Source of the DNA: Fulvia fulva
Taxonomy: Eukaryota > Ascomycota > Dothideomycetes > Mycosphaerellales > Mycosphaerellaceae
Length of the DNA stretch: 64,000 nt
Direction: 5' to 3'
Assembly: GCF_020509005.1 (NCBI RefSeq)
Contig: NC_063017.1
Location: 4,464,001-4,528,000, forward strand
Shown here one piece after another: positions 44,670 to 56,401 of the stretch. Below the pieces are notes generated by a model. The model did not search any database. It had not been told where the DNA came from and worked only from the letters and a program-made list of their open reading frames with translations. The translations under genes and the position numbers were made by a program. Each line of letters opens with the position of its first letter. Position 1 is the first letter of the stretch.

Positions 44670-46290
44670 ATGAAGTCTTTCACGCTCGCGACTGCCCTCG
44701 CCTACGCGGGTGGCGCTGCAGCCTTCTGGCGCATGCCATGTCGTTCCGAGACTGGCTTTGCTCGTATTGATCCGTTGGTCGACCCCGGTGACATCGCTGA
44801 CCATGTTCATACCATTACTGGTGGCGGAAGTAAGTAGAAGCACCGCGACGCACGCGCACGCCGCCGCTGACACCCCAACAGACTTTGGCCCGGAAACCAC
44901 TTTCGAACAGCTCACTGCCCCCGGCTCATGCACCTCGTGCGCCGTCAAGCAAGACCACTCCGCCTACTGGACGCCGGCGCTTTACTTTCAACATGCCAAC
45001 GGCACTACGGTCATGGTTCAGCAGGTCGGTGGTATGCTTGCATACTACCTTTACTACCTTGATAACGTAAAGGCCTTCCCAGAGGGCTTCGCCATGATCG
45101 CTGGACGTCCAGAGTACCGAAACTTCACCGGCCCGTTCCCAGATGAGGAGTTGAGCCTGTGGCCAACCGACCCAACCAACCAGTTCTTCCTCGAACAGCG
45201 CGCTCTCGGCTTCAACTGCCTCAACTACCAGAGAGATCCCGAAGCCTCCCTGTACCGCCACCAGTTCCCCGACAAGAGCTACATGGACTCCAACTGTGTG
45301 GACGGTATGCGTTTGGAGCTTGCTTTCCCAAGCTGTGGAAAGAAGGGTGTCCTTGACTCAGAGGACCATCGCTCGCACGTTGCATACCCAAGCTTGGTGA
45401 AGGAGGGTAACTGCCCCGATGGTTTCGATGTCCACTACCCATTCCTGTTCTTCGAGACCATTTGGGCCACCAACGAATTCGCTGGTGTGGACGGTCAGTT
45501 CGTGCTTTCCACCGGAGACCCGGTTGGCACAGGCTACCACGGTGACTTCATCATGGGCTGGGAATCTGAGGACTTCCTTCAGAGCGCTCTCGACACTTGC
45601 AAGAACCCATCTGGTCAAATCGAGGACTGCGCTCTGTTCACAATCCAGAAGGATGCCGATGCTGATGAGTGCTTCTTTGACGTTCCTGAGCATCTCAAGA
45701 AGGACAACTGCCACGGTCCACGCGACGGTCTCCCAGTCGGCGTGCCCGTTCAGTACGGGCCAGAGCCAGCCACCAAGTACCCAGTTCCAGGTCGCCAGGG
45801 CAAAGCAACCACTGCCATCTCGCACACATCGGCACCTCCAACTTACTCGCAGTCTGCTGCTCCATACTCACCTGCCGACCCAGAAAAGACCAAGACCGCC
45901 GATGCTGGCATTATCCAGGGCGCCGCATCTGCAGTTAACGACATTCTGGGCCATGGCGCAAAGCCCTCCACCACAAGTTCTTGCAGCTCAAGCACCAGCT
46001 CGAGCTCTAGCTCCAAGATCACCCAGGCGCCAGCCTACTCCTCCGCCAGTAAGCACGACAACATAGTCAGCACCACCTACATCACCAAGGGTAACGAGGT
46101 CATCGAGGTTGTTATTGAGGAGACCGAGGTCACCATTACCGCAACCGCCACCGCGACCGCCACCGCTGAGGCAGCCGCCAGCGCAAGCGCCTACGCTGCC
46201 CCAGCTGCACCAGCCTACGAGGCTGCACCAAACGCACCAGGCTACAAGCGCCACCTTGAGAAGCACCAACACCGCCACGCGCGCCACTAA
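44670..46290 (+). CDS. Secreted DUF1996 protein
   Basis: 522 aa; exons 44670-44829 and 44882-46290 (52-bp intron, GTAAGT...CAACAG, phase 1). Signal peptide MKSFTLATALAYAGGAAA. The DUF1996 domain (about residues 30-320) shows its signature order: DPLVDPGDIADHVHTITGGG, NFGPETTF, CTSCAVKQDHSAYWTPALYF, LGFNCLNY, MDSNCVDGMRLELAFPSCG, HVAYPSLVKEGNCPDGF and a later GYHGDFIMGWE. A Ser/Thr-rich C-terminal stalk follows, then an alanine-rich part and an unusual basic/His-rich end after a Lys-Arg (HLEKHQHRHARH). Members are extracellular fungal proteins of unproven activity. The His tail could bind metal, or be clipped by a Kex2-type protease; both are inference. Confidence 0.92.
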
Positions 46291-46849
46291 GCATTGTCAG
46301 CAATACGATATTCGATACCCTTTGAGCGGCATGCATGCATCATCGACCGGCGCAAGTTGTAGGGTACATGAGACTTTTTTTTTCGAAACTCAGTTTGGAC
46401 ACATGTGGCGACCACGAGGAAGCAACAAGGTCGGTGTGGCCACCTGGAAGCCCAGGCTGGACCTGCGCGGTTGTAAAATACTCAACGAGATTCATGCGCG
46501 ATGAGCTCGGCACTCGAGACAACATAGGACAGGCAAACAGCCATCTTCAGCTGTTAGGTGGCTCGCTAATCGCAGCACCTCTTTTTTACGGCCTGAAAAC
46601 TTTTTTTAGCGTGGAATATGTGTTGTTATTCGATTCTCAGCAAGTCTCAAATTTCAGTCTCACGTGGTCCTGTATGTGTGTTGCAGGCAACAGCTGTGAG
46701 TGTCTCAATTCACTCAATCTGCAACACGTTCGAGCTTTGCAGCAAACAACAAATCTTCACATATCTATGGCTCAGCCGTTGACTCCAACCCATGATCTGC
46801 TAACATGCTACAGTTTCTCTACCAATACCTTCCAGATTGGCTTTCCATC
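46291..46849. other. Intergenic
   Basis: 3' UTR of the DUF1996 gene and 5' region of the coiled-coil gene. It has a T10 tract at about 46376-46385 and another T-rich tract near 46600. No gene supported. Confidence 0.5.
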
Positions 46850-47872
46850 ATGGGATCGCCACCTTATCAACAGCTCCCAATCACCCACAAAGACTTTACC
46901 AAGCGATGCCCCATCGCTCATGGGACAAGACGATGTCGCAACATGCGCTCCTGCGACTACGAGAGCCATAAGAAGGCGAACCCCAATGGCTCGAAAGAGG
47001 TGGAGTATCTCATCCATAACCTTACAGGTCGTGCTGGCGAGCTCAGCCTGGAGACGCGCCGGACGATGACGAGACGGTTGCATGAGTTGAGTGATTGCAA
47101 TAAGCACTTGGATGCGGTATGCGTGGAGGAGAGTGTCAAGAGGACGCTGGAGCAGTTGGAGAGGGCGGAGAGGTTCATTGCTTCGACCACAGCTGTCATA
47201 GCTGTCGACCACCCTCGAGTGAATCTTGCTCCAATTATCCAACAGCGAGAAACACCTCCCGTCCACTTCGCCACCGTTACGGGACCTCCAACTCCTCCAG
47301 AGAGTGCGCGATCTTCCCTGGAATCCGCTGAAGCCACTACTCCTCCCCGTCCATCGACCGCCGAGCAAGCTCGAGGCTTCTGGGGCGTGCCACCACCCAT
47401 CACTGCCACTCCACGCTCCCTCAAGACCAAGCCACAGCCACTACTCCAAACACCACTCCGCACCGGCAACCACCCAGCCTCTCCATCAGCATCACCTCCA
47501 CCACCCCCCGCACCAGCACCACGCCGCTGCACCACCGGCCCACTCCCCACCAACACTGCAGCCCTCTTCACCACAGTCCCCCCAGTCCCATCCGCGGAGC
47601 CAGCTTTCCTGCCTTACCCCATCCGCATCGGGCAACTCGAGGCTGAGAACAGCCGGCTGAGGGAGGAACTCACCCAGGCGAACCGCAGAGCCGAGACGGA
47701 GCGGGATATCGCCAAAGCGGCGAGACGCGCGGCGGAAATGTGGAAGAAGCATTATGAGAGGTATCAGAAGGAGGTTTGGCAGTTTTTAAGATCTAGTCGG
47801 GAGGTTGAGGGGAGGGAGCCAAGGGAGCTGGAGCTGGAGATGAGGGATGATGGGTATGAGAGTGAGGGGTAG
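46850..47872 (+). CDS. Hypothetical protein with Cys-rich head and C-terminal coiled coil
   Basis: 340 aa from the ATG at 46850; an in-frame ATG at 46805 is possible. The head contains closely spaced Cys and His residues (RCPIAHGTRRCRNMRSCDYE), perhaps a small metal site, then a helical segment. The middle is a long Pro/Ser/Thr-rich disordered region. The C-terminus is a strong coiled coil (IGQLEAENSRLREELTQANR, then AETERDIAKAARRAAEMWKK). Two shorter coiled-coil genes follow on the same strand; the third shares the phrase LRQELTQAEHTAK with this one's LREELTQANRRAE. No family recognised. The stop codon lies inside a GGGGTA repeat. Confidence 0.65.
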   Translation: MGSPPYQQLPITHKDFTKRCPIAHGTRRCRNMRSCDYESHKKANPNGSKEVEYLIHNLTGRAGELSLETRRTMTRRLHELSDCNKHLDAVCVEESVKRTLEQLERAERFIASTTAVIAVDHPRVNLAPIIQQRETPPVHFATVTGPPTPPESARSSLESAEATTPPRPSTAEQARGFWGVPPPITATPRSLKTKPQPLLQTPLRTGNHPASPSASPPPPPAPAPRRCTTGPLPTNTAALFTTVPPVPSAEPAFLPYPIRIGQLEAENSRLREELTQANRRAETERDIAKAARRAAEMWKKHYERYQKEVWQFLRSSREVEGREPRELELEMRDDGYESEG

Positions 47873-47889
47873 GGGTAGGGGTAGGGGTA
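47866..47889 (+). repeat. Telomere-like (GGGGTA)4 microsatellite spanning a stop codon
   Basis: Four perfect GGGGTA units begin in the last codons of the coiled-coil gene; the first unit supplies its TAG stop. The unit resembles but is not the TTAGGG telomere repeat. Confidence 0.85.
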
Positions 47890-48088
47890 GGGTGTGGCGG
47901 GGAGGGTTGGGTGGTCTTTTGGGAATGGGGTGGATGGAGTTGGGGTCGGATTTCGTACGTTTTGTTTGTTATTTTCAAGCTCATCTCGTGCTTCTACTCA
48001 CGTCTTCTCCAAAAATCTCGCAATCGAATCCACAATCTGATCTCATCTACCCCATCATACCCACCCCTAAGATCTAACTAGCAAACAA

Positions 48089-48104
48089 CCCCCCCCCCCC
48101 CCCC
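48089..48104 (+). repeat. C16 homopolymer
   Basis: Sixteen consecutive cytosines about 70 bp upstream of the 48174 start codon. A likely slippage site and a possible length error. Confidence 0.8.
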
Positions 48105-48173
48105 ACGAAAAAGCCATAACAGAGCCCAGTCCTCCATCATCCCCAACCCCCATCCCCTCCTTCCCAACCCACC

Positions 48174-48407
48174 ATGTCCTCCCAGAATCTTCCTCCAACA
48201 AGCCCAAGTGAAAGCGACCCACCCCACGTACCTGGCTCGGACTCATCGAGCGCATCTCAAGAAGAGTGGCGAACTAGACTCGCGCAGCAAGACCTCGAGG
48301 ATTGGAAAGCTCACGCCCTGGAGCTTAGGGCGCGAATCAGAGAGTTGGAGGCGCGGGTTAGAGAGCTAGAGCTGGATCAGCGGGAGGATTTGAGATCGTG
48401 GATGTGA
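48174..48407 (+). CDS. Short coiled-coil protein (77 aa)
   Basis: MSSQNLPPTSPSESDPPHVP begins a Ser/Pro-rich head. The rest (WKAHALELRARIRELEARVR) is an almost ideal heptad helix. The ATG lies in a strong context (CCCACCATGT). Same strand as, and 300 bp after, the preceding coiled-coil gene. Function unknown. It may be a free-standing dimerisation peptide or a remnant of a duplicated larger gene. Confidence 0.5.
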   Translation: MSSQNLPPTSPSESDPPHVPGSDSSSASQEEWRTRLAQQDLEDWKAHALELRARIRELEARVRELELDQREDLRSWM

Positions 48408-48544
48408 GGGTTTGTTTGGTTGATCTTGTTATTAGAGATGGAGGTACTGGCGAGATGGTCAGGTAGATTCAGCAAACCACTGCAATCCCCCAATAACATG
48501 TTCAAACCTATCATCCTGCCTCTCCAAACTGATCTATCCCTCCC

Positions 48545-48814
48545 ATGTCTTCCTCATCACAACCCGGCAATGCGATAGCTCTAGCCCGCAGAACCGCACA
48601 ACTGCAGCGAGACCTCTACGAGGCGAATGAGAAGCTCGCCAGCCTGCGGCAAGAGCTCACGCAAGCTGAGCACACGGCGAAAGTCATGAGCGAGAAGCAC
48701 AAAGTTGCTGATCGCGAAGCCAAATCGTGGCGCAGGCGGTATCGAGAACTTGAAGCGAGGCGGAGTGGGTTTGAGGAAGTGCCAACAGTTGGAGTGGGTA
48801 GGGAGGATGAGTGA
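48545..48814 (+). CDS. Short coiled-coil protein (89 aa)
   Basis: The frame starts MSSSSQPGNAIALARRTAQL and continues as a heptad helix (QRDLYEANEKLASLRQELTQ). It matches the C-terminal coiled coil of the 46850 gene in spacing and in the phrase R-x-ELTQA, with aromatic/basic residues near the end (WRRRYRELEA versus WKKHYERYQ). It is probably a truncated paralogue of that tail. No signal peptide. Confidence 0.5.
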   Translation: MSSSSQPGNAIALARRTAQLQRDLYEANEKLASLRQELTQAEHTAKVMSEKHKVADREAKSWRRRYRELEARRSGFEEVPTVGVGREDE

Positions 48815-49064
48815 CACCCTGGTGACCCTCGGTCGTGGAACTGCTGTTTGTAAAGTCTGCATCATTGTAAAAGGGTATCTACACTGCTGTGGTCATCTCT
48901 ATCTCTATCGCCATCACTAGATGGTCCTGTACCAATACAGTCATTCGTTCAGTCCTGTTCTCCTGCCAAGTCAATACAATGCGCATGCTCTGAGACATCT
49001 CCAGGGTGCCCAGGTGTTCCAGACCCGTGGCACGATCATTCAAAGACCGCCTTTCACCATCTCG

Positions 49065-50434
49065 TTACGCGTACGCCGGCATCAGTCCCTTCATAGACTC
49101 ACTCTCGTGCACTAGATTGTCTTCACCTGGAACATGCCTTTCCTCTTCCTGCTCCACGATGGTCGTGACGTGTATCCCCGGAATAGCCTGTGTCATGTTC
49201 GCGCAAAAACCACCAGTGATCTCCCTTGTTGGACTTCCTCCATCTCTTTCGCTTTGTGTACTTTGACTGCCGCCTTCTTCCACCTCTTTCAGATCTTTCG
49301 CTTTCATGCCACCGAATCGACCTCCGAATTTGGAAAGCCGACCCGCCGATCTAATGTGGTTGTCGGTCTGGCTGTGGCCTGCTGTGCAGCTCGCGTGAGA
49401 TTTGCCGGGGTTGCCTAGTTCCAACGGGGTGATGTGTCGTGAGCCATAGCTGGAGTTCTTGAATAATGTCGGGAAGTAGCGGGAGATGCAGCCCTTCAGT
49501 GTCGGAAGGCAACTGCATAGGATGCCCACATTGACTTCCATGGAGGACCAAAGTGCTGCTAAAGGATTGTCCCAGCTGACGTCGCTCGATCTCGAGATGG
49601 CATATAAGCCGGAGAGGCGGAGGATGGAGCAGATACAGGTCACACCTTAATCGTCGTTAGCATCAGCGGCAAACGATTGTTTCGCCTGGCTCACCTCCAA
49701 GGCCGAACACTGCCATGAGTATGTATTTCTGTCTCGTTGGCAGATTCAAGCTCTTGAGTACTGGCAAAGGCAATAGAGCTGTGCAGACATCCGTGATGAT
49801 GTTGACTGCGGCGTTTGAGAACCTGAAATTCTGCGTCAGCATTTCTCTTGGAGATCTTGTTCACCCTGTCACTCACCATACTGCCAGTCGATTCAGGCAG
49901 AAGCCAGGTATCTCATGATGCCAGAATGATTGTATTGGCCAACATGCGAAGAGCGCGCTGAAGAATGCCCACAAGGTCCACCCTACGATGACGACCATCA
50001 ATGTGAAGCATGCCTTGCGAAAGTTTCGATCCGGAAAGATGCGCAGGTACTGCAGCAAGATGGACAGCTTGGCAAAGCATAGTGCCAGGTAGTATATCCA
50101 GACGGATGTCCAGAACCAGATCAGGGACCACACATTCTCGTGGTCAGTCAAGCTGTCTGCGTGTCGTCCCATGCCATACTTCACTACACATCGATTAGAT
50201 GCGAAGCACTAGGGCAATCAGCGTGCACGGAGACGTACCTTGTAGGCACATGGTCATTGTCAAGACGATTGACAACACCACCGCGATCGATATGACGAGG
50301 TCGTCGAGGCCAGCATTGCGAACGATGCCGAAGCGTGTGATGAATCGGAGTGAGGTTGCGATGAAGGCCAGTATGGTGAAGGATATCGTCACGCCCACGA
50401 CGGCACTCCCAGGCGCATGGCCATTCGCCGCCAT
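49065..50434 (-). CDS. Seven-TM rhodopsin-domain (SAT5-like) integral membrane protein
   Basis: 403 aa from four exons: 50434-50239, 50183-49877, 49822-49695 and 49645-49065. All introns are GT-AG with phases 1, 2 and 1, restoring frame each time. Helices in order: VVGVTISFTILAFIATSLRF, LDDLVISIAVVLSIVLTMTM, WTSVWIYYLALCFAKLSILL, CFTLMVVIVGWTLWAFFSAL, then NAAVNIITDVCTALLPLPVL, YILMAVFGLG and the conserved VTCICSILRLSGLYAI. The D-D after helix 1 and the ALLPLPVL segment are typical of the fungal rhodopsin-like family PF20684. The C-terminal tail is long and cytosolic. Family function is mostly unknown; receptor roles are proposed. The internal ATG at 50434 was preferred to 50494. Confidence 0.85.
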
Positions 50435-51848
50435 CTCAATAGTGGTGTGCCCGGTCCAGCAGGTGATGTAGCTTCTTTGGCTTAAGCACTTCAAGGAGTC
50501 GACTTGTCAACCATACCTACAGAATAGGTCGGCGAGCGAAAGCGGCGAGCTTGACGTGGAGGGTGGCAGTCCACATCAATGGAGACAGGCAAATGATGCC
50601 CTGCAAGGTAGAGCGCCCACAGAAGTCAGCGGTGGTCACGGAATGGTCTTAGGGCAAGGAGAATCAAGAAGGACACAGCAAACGATCGACAAACGAAGGC
50701 ATGGCCATGATGAAAACCACGTTGTTTCAGGGAATGCAGAGTGGTAAAAGGCCCGGGATTTGCATGTCGAGACGTGTATGTGCTACCAGAAGAAGAGCGG
50801 GTGACGAGAGGGGAGCGTGGGGAGAAATCGGAGAGTGGATTGATGTGGCATGAGATCCTGGCGGCCGAGCATGGCTGCACAACCACAAGACTGTTGCGAG
50901 TCATGCTGTGATCTTCTGGTTGGTTTGCAGAAGAGATGTCGTACGACGGGTGGAGGCATAATCGGGTCTGAGGTTGATGGGTCTTCTGCGCTAGAAGATT
51001 TAGCTGCAGCTGTAACTGTGCCATGCACGCGAGATTCTTCCGGGCCTCTTTGTGATCCGATCGAGTAGCGATCAGCAGGTACTCTTGACGTCGCAAGTCG
51101 GTCGGATGTGTTAGTCGATCTGTAGCGAAATGGAATACTCCAAGACAAGGCTGTTCTTCGAAGGATTCGCGGTGTTTGCACGGCACCAAGATCAATGTGC
51201 AGGTGTCGCGTGAGCAGCTACTCGGAAAGTTCCCTGGCAGTCAACCTGTTCTCCGGTAGCACAATTTCATGCAGTACGGAAGCATCCAAATGACCGCGCA
51301 TATTGTACGACCTGGTCTGAGACCGTTGCAAGCGCGTCAAAGGGCATGCAGCGTCTGGAGGAATCTTGAAGTCAGCTGTCGACGTGAATAGACTCGTGCA
51401 ATGTGATGGCATTTCTTGAGCAGCCACCGCTGGAAGTCATCGAGTGAAGGCCCTTCGTAGCCTGACTCCCCATCTTGTAGGTGGATCGAGATTGCGTGTG
51501 AGCACTCCGTTGCCACAATGGAGAAGTGGAGGCCAATGTCGTACAAACCTCGTCCTTTGCTCGGCGAGGGACTTGAACAGCCTCACGCTGCACGTGATAA
51601 CAGCTGTGGTGCTGAGAGGACGACAGAACGTTACATGGGGAATTGATGTTGATGTAGTTGAAGAACAGTGACAAGTCGCGAAATGTCTAAAGCAAGTCGA
51701 CGCGTTCCAGAACAAGCTTCAGCCCACGCGGCAAGATCCGACGACAGCTGTTGATCTGGAAGCAGCAACGTATAGCTCCACCAGAAAGTTGCAACGCATG
51801 TAGTCCACCACAATCCGACGGCAAGTCTGTCACCGCCACCCACCCAAC
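50435..51848. other. Intergenic, divergent promoter region
   Basis: 1.4 kb between the SAT5-like gene and SPC3. Several frames of 90-189 aa overlap on both strands without domains. No gene called. Confidence 0.5.
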
Positions 51849-52664
51849 ATGCACTCCAGCCTCGTGCGCGTCCAGAACGTCTTCGGCTTCTTCACCTCCG
51901 TCGCATTCGCCGTAGCAGCAGCGATCGCAGTCAGCGTCCTCCTGAGCCCACAGACACCCTCCGCCAGCCTCGAGCTCAAGAACGTGAAAGTGTACGTCAC
52001 TCACACGCTACTGGTCATATCCGTTCTGCACAGCTACTAACCTCATAACAGAGCCAAAGGTCGTCCGCACTACTACTCCCCCAAACGCGAAGAATACGCA
52101 CACGTAACCTTCGACCTCACCACCGACCTCACCTCCCTCTTCAACTGGAACACCAAGCAAATCTTCCTCTGGGTCGAAGCCTCCTACCCCAGCACCTCAC
52201 CCTCCACCATCCCACCTTCCGAAGCCGTAGTCTGGGACGCCATCATCCCCTCCTCCTACGCGCCCTTCCACCAGAACACTTACATCCACCCCACGCCCTC
52301 CTCCAAGAAACTCACCGCCAAGGAGAAGAAAGCGCTCAAGAACAAGAAAAGGATTCCATACCCAGCGGGCGGCAGTGCGGGGATTGTGAGACTCGAGGGC
52401 CAGAAGCCGAAGTATCAGATTACGGATGTGACGGGGAAGATTGCAGAGAGGGAGAATGCGACGTTGACGCTGCATTGGAATGTACAGCCGTGGGTGGGCA
52501 TGTTGACGTGGACGAATAGGAAGTCGTATGGGAGGTGGGAGGGGTTGAAGGGAGGGAAGAGTGAGGTGTTTACGTTCCCGGCGTTGAAGGGGAGTGAGAC
52601 GGTTAAGAAGGAGGATATGAAGACGGAGACGGGTGGGGAGAAGAATCGGGGGAGTCCTGCGTAG
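51849..52664 (+). CDS. SPC3: Signal peptidase complex subunit 3 (SPC3/SPC22-23)
   Basis: 251 aa; exons 51849-51991 and 52052-52664 (60-bp intron, GTACGT, branch CTAAC, ACAG, phase 2). The N-terminal anchor VFGFFTSVAFAVAAAIAVSV is followed by the lumenal domain. Family features visible: VRVQNVFGFFTSV, EYAHVTFDLTTDLTSLFNWN, KQIFLWVEASY, VVWDAIIP, LTLHWNVQPWVGML. A Lys-rich insert (about residues 155-170) and a charged tail extend beyond the yeast protein (184 aa). The product is an essential non-catalytic subunit of the endoplasmic-reticulum signal peptidase that removes signal peptides such as those of the secreted proteins in this window. Confidence 0.93.
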
Positions 52665-53376
52665 ATTATTATGATGATACTTGTGGCGACGAAGCCAGAA
52701 TTGATTGTATGTCACGCTACGACTGGCGTCGTGCTTTACGAGTCTATTCTATACCGGCGTCTTGCCGTTCCCTCAAGCTCCATTGATCCCAAGCGTGAGC
52801 ACTGCCGCTCCTTGGCGACGGCGTGTCTGGGAACTCTGACGTCTCCTCGAAGCCCACCAGAGGGTCCAACGAGCGCTCACTACCATTGCGATCGATCAAG
52901 AGCGCTTGCTCCAAGCCTGCCACCCCAGTCCCAAGGTCTGCATCAGCATGACCAGGAACGTTGTGAAGAAGCGATAGATCAGGACGTGGCAGAGGCGCCA
53001 GCAGCTCACGTTCCCGCTCCGACCTCGCCGTAGTAAAGCCTCAATGCGCCGAGTCGAGGATATCATTGGTGTGACCGATAGTGTCATCGAGCAATAGATC
53101 TGCAGGTCGTGCCGCGAGTCGTGGACCACCTTGCCGATCCAATGTCGCCGTGCTAAAGCTTTCATGCTCGTTGTCCAAATTCTCCTCCAATATCTCTGCA
53201 GGGTTCTCCGAAAGGAGGTCGGCCGGTAGGATAGGGTGGTCGACTTCCTGTCCTGGCGGCGACCCGAGATGACTATCGTCCGCGGTGTTCAGGGCCTCTT
53301 TGGTTTGATTCAAGGTCTGGCTAGATGGAAGAGTGCCTAGTGGAGCTATTGCCAGATTGCCGTTGTTGCGAAGAGA
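52665..53376. other. Convergent intergenic region
   Basis: Between the ends of SPC3 and CTK1. An acidic 90-aa minus frame at 53041-53313 is open but separated from CTK1 by stops, so it is not called. Confidence 0.5.
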
Positions 53377-56300
53377 CTATCCTGCTGTGGGTACTGCGGG
53401 TTCGCCTGTCTTCGGCCTCTTCGACTCACCTCCAGCCGCGTCCTCCGCTTTGCGTTTCTCCCCGTCGCGCTCTCGTCTCCTAGTCTCGCGCTCCTGCCTC
53501 TCCTTCTCCTTTCTCAATGCCTTTGATTCGAACTCGTGCCAGTCTCCTTCTAGGTCTGCCAGCTCCACGACCTGTGCGGGCTTCGGCTCTTCAGTTGTGA
53601 AGTATGGATGTTCCAGCACGTCAGAAGCAGTCGGTCTGTTGGCAGGATCATACAGGAACATTGCCTGCAATAGCTCAAAGGCTTCTGGCGAGACTTTGTC
53701 CTGATACTTCTCCTTGAAGGTCGAAGCACTGCGGTGAGCTGGTCGCAGAAGCTCGTACCACTGCAGCTCAGATACGCCTGGCCATTCACTGCGCGATGGC
53801 GTACCAAGGACCTGGTAGATCTTGTCCAGCTGGTTGATCTCGCTGCCGTCGCCAGGGAAGATGGCATGTCTTGTGAAAATCTCAACGAGCACACAGGCCG
53901 CACTCCAGATGTCCACTGCAGGTCCATATTGAGTCTCGCCAAGAAGAAGCTCTGGACTTCTGTACCATATGGTGATGACACGGTTGGTGTAGTCCTGTTT
54001 CTGTCGCTTCTGGTAGAAGCGCGCGAGACCAAAGTCTGCGAACTTGAGAACACCAGAACTCGAGACCAAGATGTTGGCCGCCTTAATGTCTCGGTGCAGA
54101 ACGCCTCTTTTATGCAAGTAGTCCAAGCCCTCGAACATTTGCTTGGCAAGATCTTTCTTGTGTCCTGCGGACAGCGCGAAAGTAGGATGATTGAGGAGAC
54201 CAGTCAAGTCATGCGACATGTACTCGAAGACCATGAAGCAGTCATTGCGCTCGACCATGACCTCGAGCAAAGGCACAACGTTGACATGGTTGAGCGATTG
54301 CAGTAGCTTGATCTCGCGAATTGCTGTGACGGGGAACTGTGAAGTGTTAGCAAAGTTCTGGAACAAACGCCGTATCAGCACTTACGCCATCCCGCTCGCC
54401 CTCCATGCGGATCTTCTTCAGTGCCACGAGCCCGCCAGTGTATACGTGAACTCCTTTATAGACTTTGCCGTATGTGCCGGAGCCGACGACAGAGTCGTTG
54501 CCAGTCTTCCTGTAGTATACACTGTCGGATTTCGCATGCTCTTCCGACAATTGCGGCTTTGGCTTGATCCGCTTCTTTCTCACCATCTTCTTTTGTGTTC
54601 GCGGAGGCGATGGCTGTCGAGGAGGTCCTACTCGGGTGTTGCCGACATAGTTCGAGCTCTTGGGCATATTGCTCTGGACGGTGCTTTGAACCAGCGGCGA
54701 GATCGTAGCAGGTAGCTTTTTGGCGAGGAGAGGCGATGTCTCTACTTTGCTCGACTTTGAGACGATCGGGGTCTTCTCAGCCGATGCCATGCTTGCACGC
54801 CCCTTGATGGAGAAGCTGATCTTGTTCTTCTCGCGTTCTGCCTGTGCCGCCAGCTCTTCTGCAGTCTTTGGCGTTGCAGCAGTCTCTGAGCTTGTATCAA
54901 TCTTCCGTCGCTTGTTAGCGCTCTCGTCCTCGGCGCGCAAGTCGGCGGGAGGTCTGAACGGATTGTCATCGTCTTCAGGATCAGGTGGTGCTATCACCGA
55001 CTTCAGCTGTGGCGTGGTCGTACTTGTTGTGCCGTCTTTGGGCTTGTCGCCAGGTTGCACCAGATGGCCACCCTTCACACCATCACCGGGAGTCCAAGAC
55101 AAGTTGGCAAAGTGCGCTCTGCCACCTCTTGCGGCGACACCACCACGCTGTGCAGGCCTTGGGAAAGGCTCGCGGGTGGGATAATTGGGCGATCCACCAT
55201 ATTGATTCCCTGGTCGTGGTTGATAGTATGCAGCGCCGGGCTGCGATGGTGGTTGCTGGTAGCCTGGTTGATATGGAGATCCATTATGGGAATGCCCAGA
55301 CTGTTGGTAAGAATTGTGATGATATGGTGACTGTCCATGAGGATAGCCACCATAGTTGCCGCGACCATACATCTCGGAGTCCTTTTCACTTTCTCCCTTA
55401 CGAGAGCGACGACTGTCCCGGCTAGTGGACCTCTCGCGAGAGCGGTTGTCGCGTCTGCGGTGGGAAAGAGGATCCCTCTTCACGCTGTCGCGACTCGTGA
55501 CTCGGACTGACGAGCCGATGGGTGATCGTGTCGCCCGGCGACTTCCTCGCTCGCTTTCTCTTGCCCGAGCAGGGGACCGTCTCGAGCCACGCGGGTACGC
55601 CTCGTCACGTCGCCTTCTGGTATCTCCGTATGCTCTGTCTATCTGTTTCTCTGCCGGCGGAGAGCGCGAATACCGTCGATCGCGGCTGCGTCGACGCTGG
55701 CGATCTGTGGATTCTCCTCTCCTAGGATATCTGTCGGGCGGGACCGGCCTTCTCTCTCGTTGTGAATCAGTGTGACGCCTTGACTCTTCTGACCGCGACC
55801 GCCGGCGACGTGGTGTTGCTTGATCTGCGGTCTGCCTTCTGTCCGCCAGTGCGTCCTTATCCCGTGCAGGCCTCGGCGACCTTGCACTTCTCGCTGCCCT
55901 GCTCGATGATCCGTGGCGTCGGGAAGGAGAGGAATGTCGATCGTGGCTGCGGCTTCGATGTCGTTTGCTGTGATGATGATGGGAGGTCGACAGGGATGGC
56001 GAGCGCGAGGTGCGACGTTTGTGCGACGTTGGAGATTCGGCGTGTCGGCGGGAAGGTTGATGCTGATGAGAAGCTCGATCTTGGGCTTGGCGGGAACGCC
56101 TTCTGCCAGACAAATCCTGCCTAGATATTGGTGAACGAGAGCGCCTCCTGCTTCGACTCGACGCGCGGTCCCGATGATTATGGTGACGGCGGTCTGGTGA
56201 TGGCGATCTCGTGCTGGCGTATGTGGAAGAGTGTGGAGGTCGAGTAGCGGCAGCAGCACTTGGCTTGGAAGTGTCCCGGCCAGCTGCAGCCTCGCGACTA

Positions 56301-56401
56301 CCTTCCTCACGAGTATCTCTGCTGCGATGTCTGGATTGCTCGCGTCTACTATCGCCCTCTGCCCAGCTTTGCTCGGGTTTATCCAATGATGAGCCGTCCA
56401 T
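53377..56401 (-). CDS. CTK1: CTD kinase I catalytic subunit, CDK12/CTK1 family
   Basis: 991 aa; exons 56401-54386 and 54336-53377 (49-bp intron, GTAAGT...TTCACAG, phase 0). The N-terminal 400 residues are Arg/Ser-rich (SR-like), then a disordered region. The kinase domain begins at GSGTYGKVYKGVHVYTGG (P-loop) and ALKKIR (catalytic Lys). The cyclin-binding helix PVTAIRE is a PITAIRE variant. The catalytic loop HRDIKAANIL, DFG, and activation segment NRVITIWYRSPELLLG follow. The C-terminal tail is lysine-rich. The kinase pairs with a cyclin K-like partner and phosphorylates Ser2 of the RNA polymerase II CTD during elongation. The ATG at 56401 is used; the open frame above it lacks another ATG. 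Confidence 0.95.
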
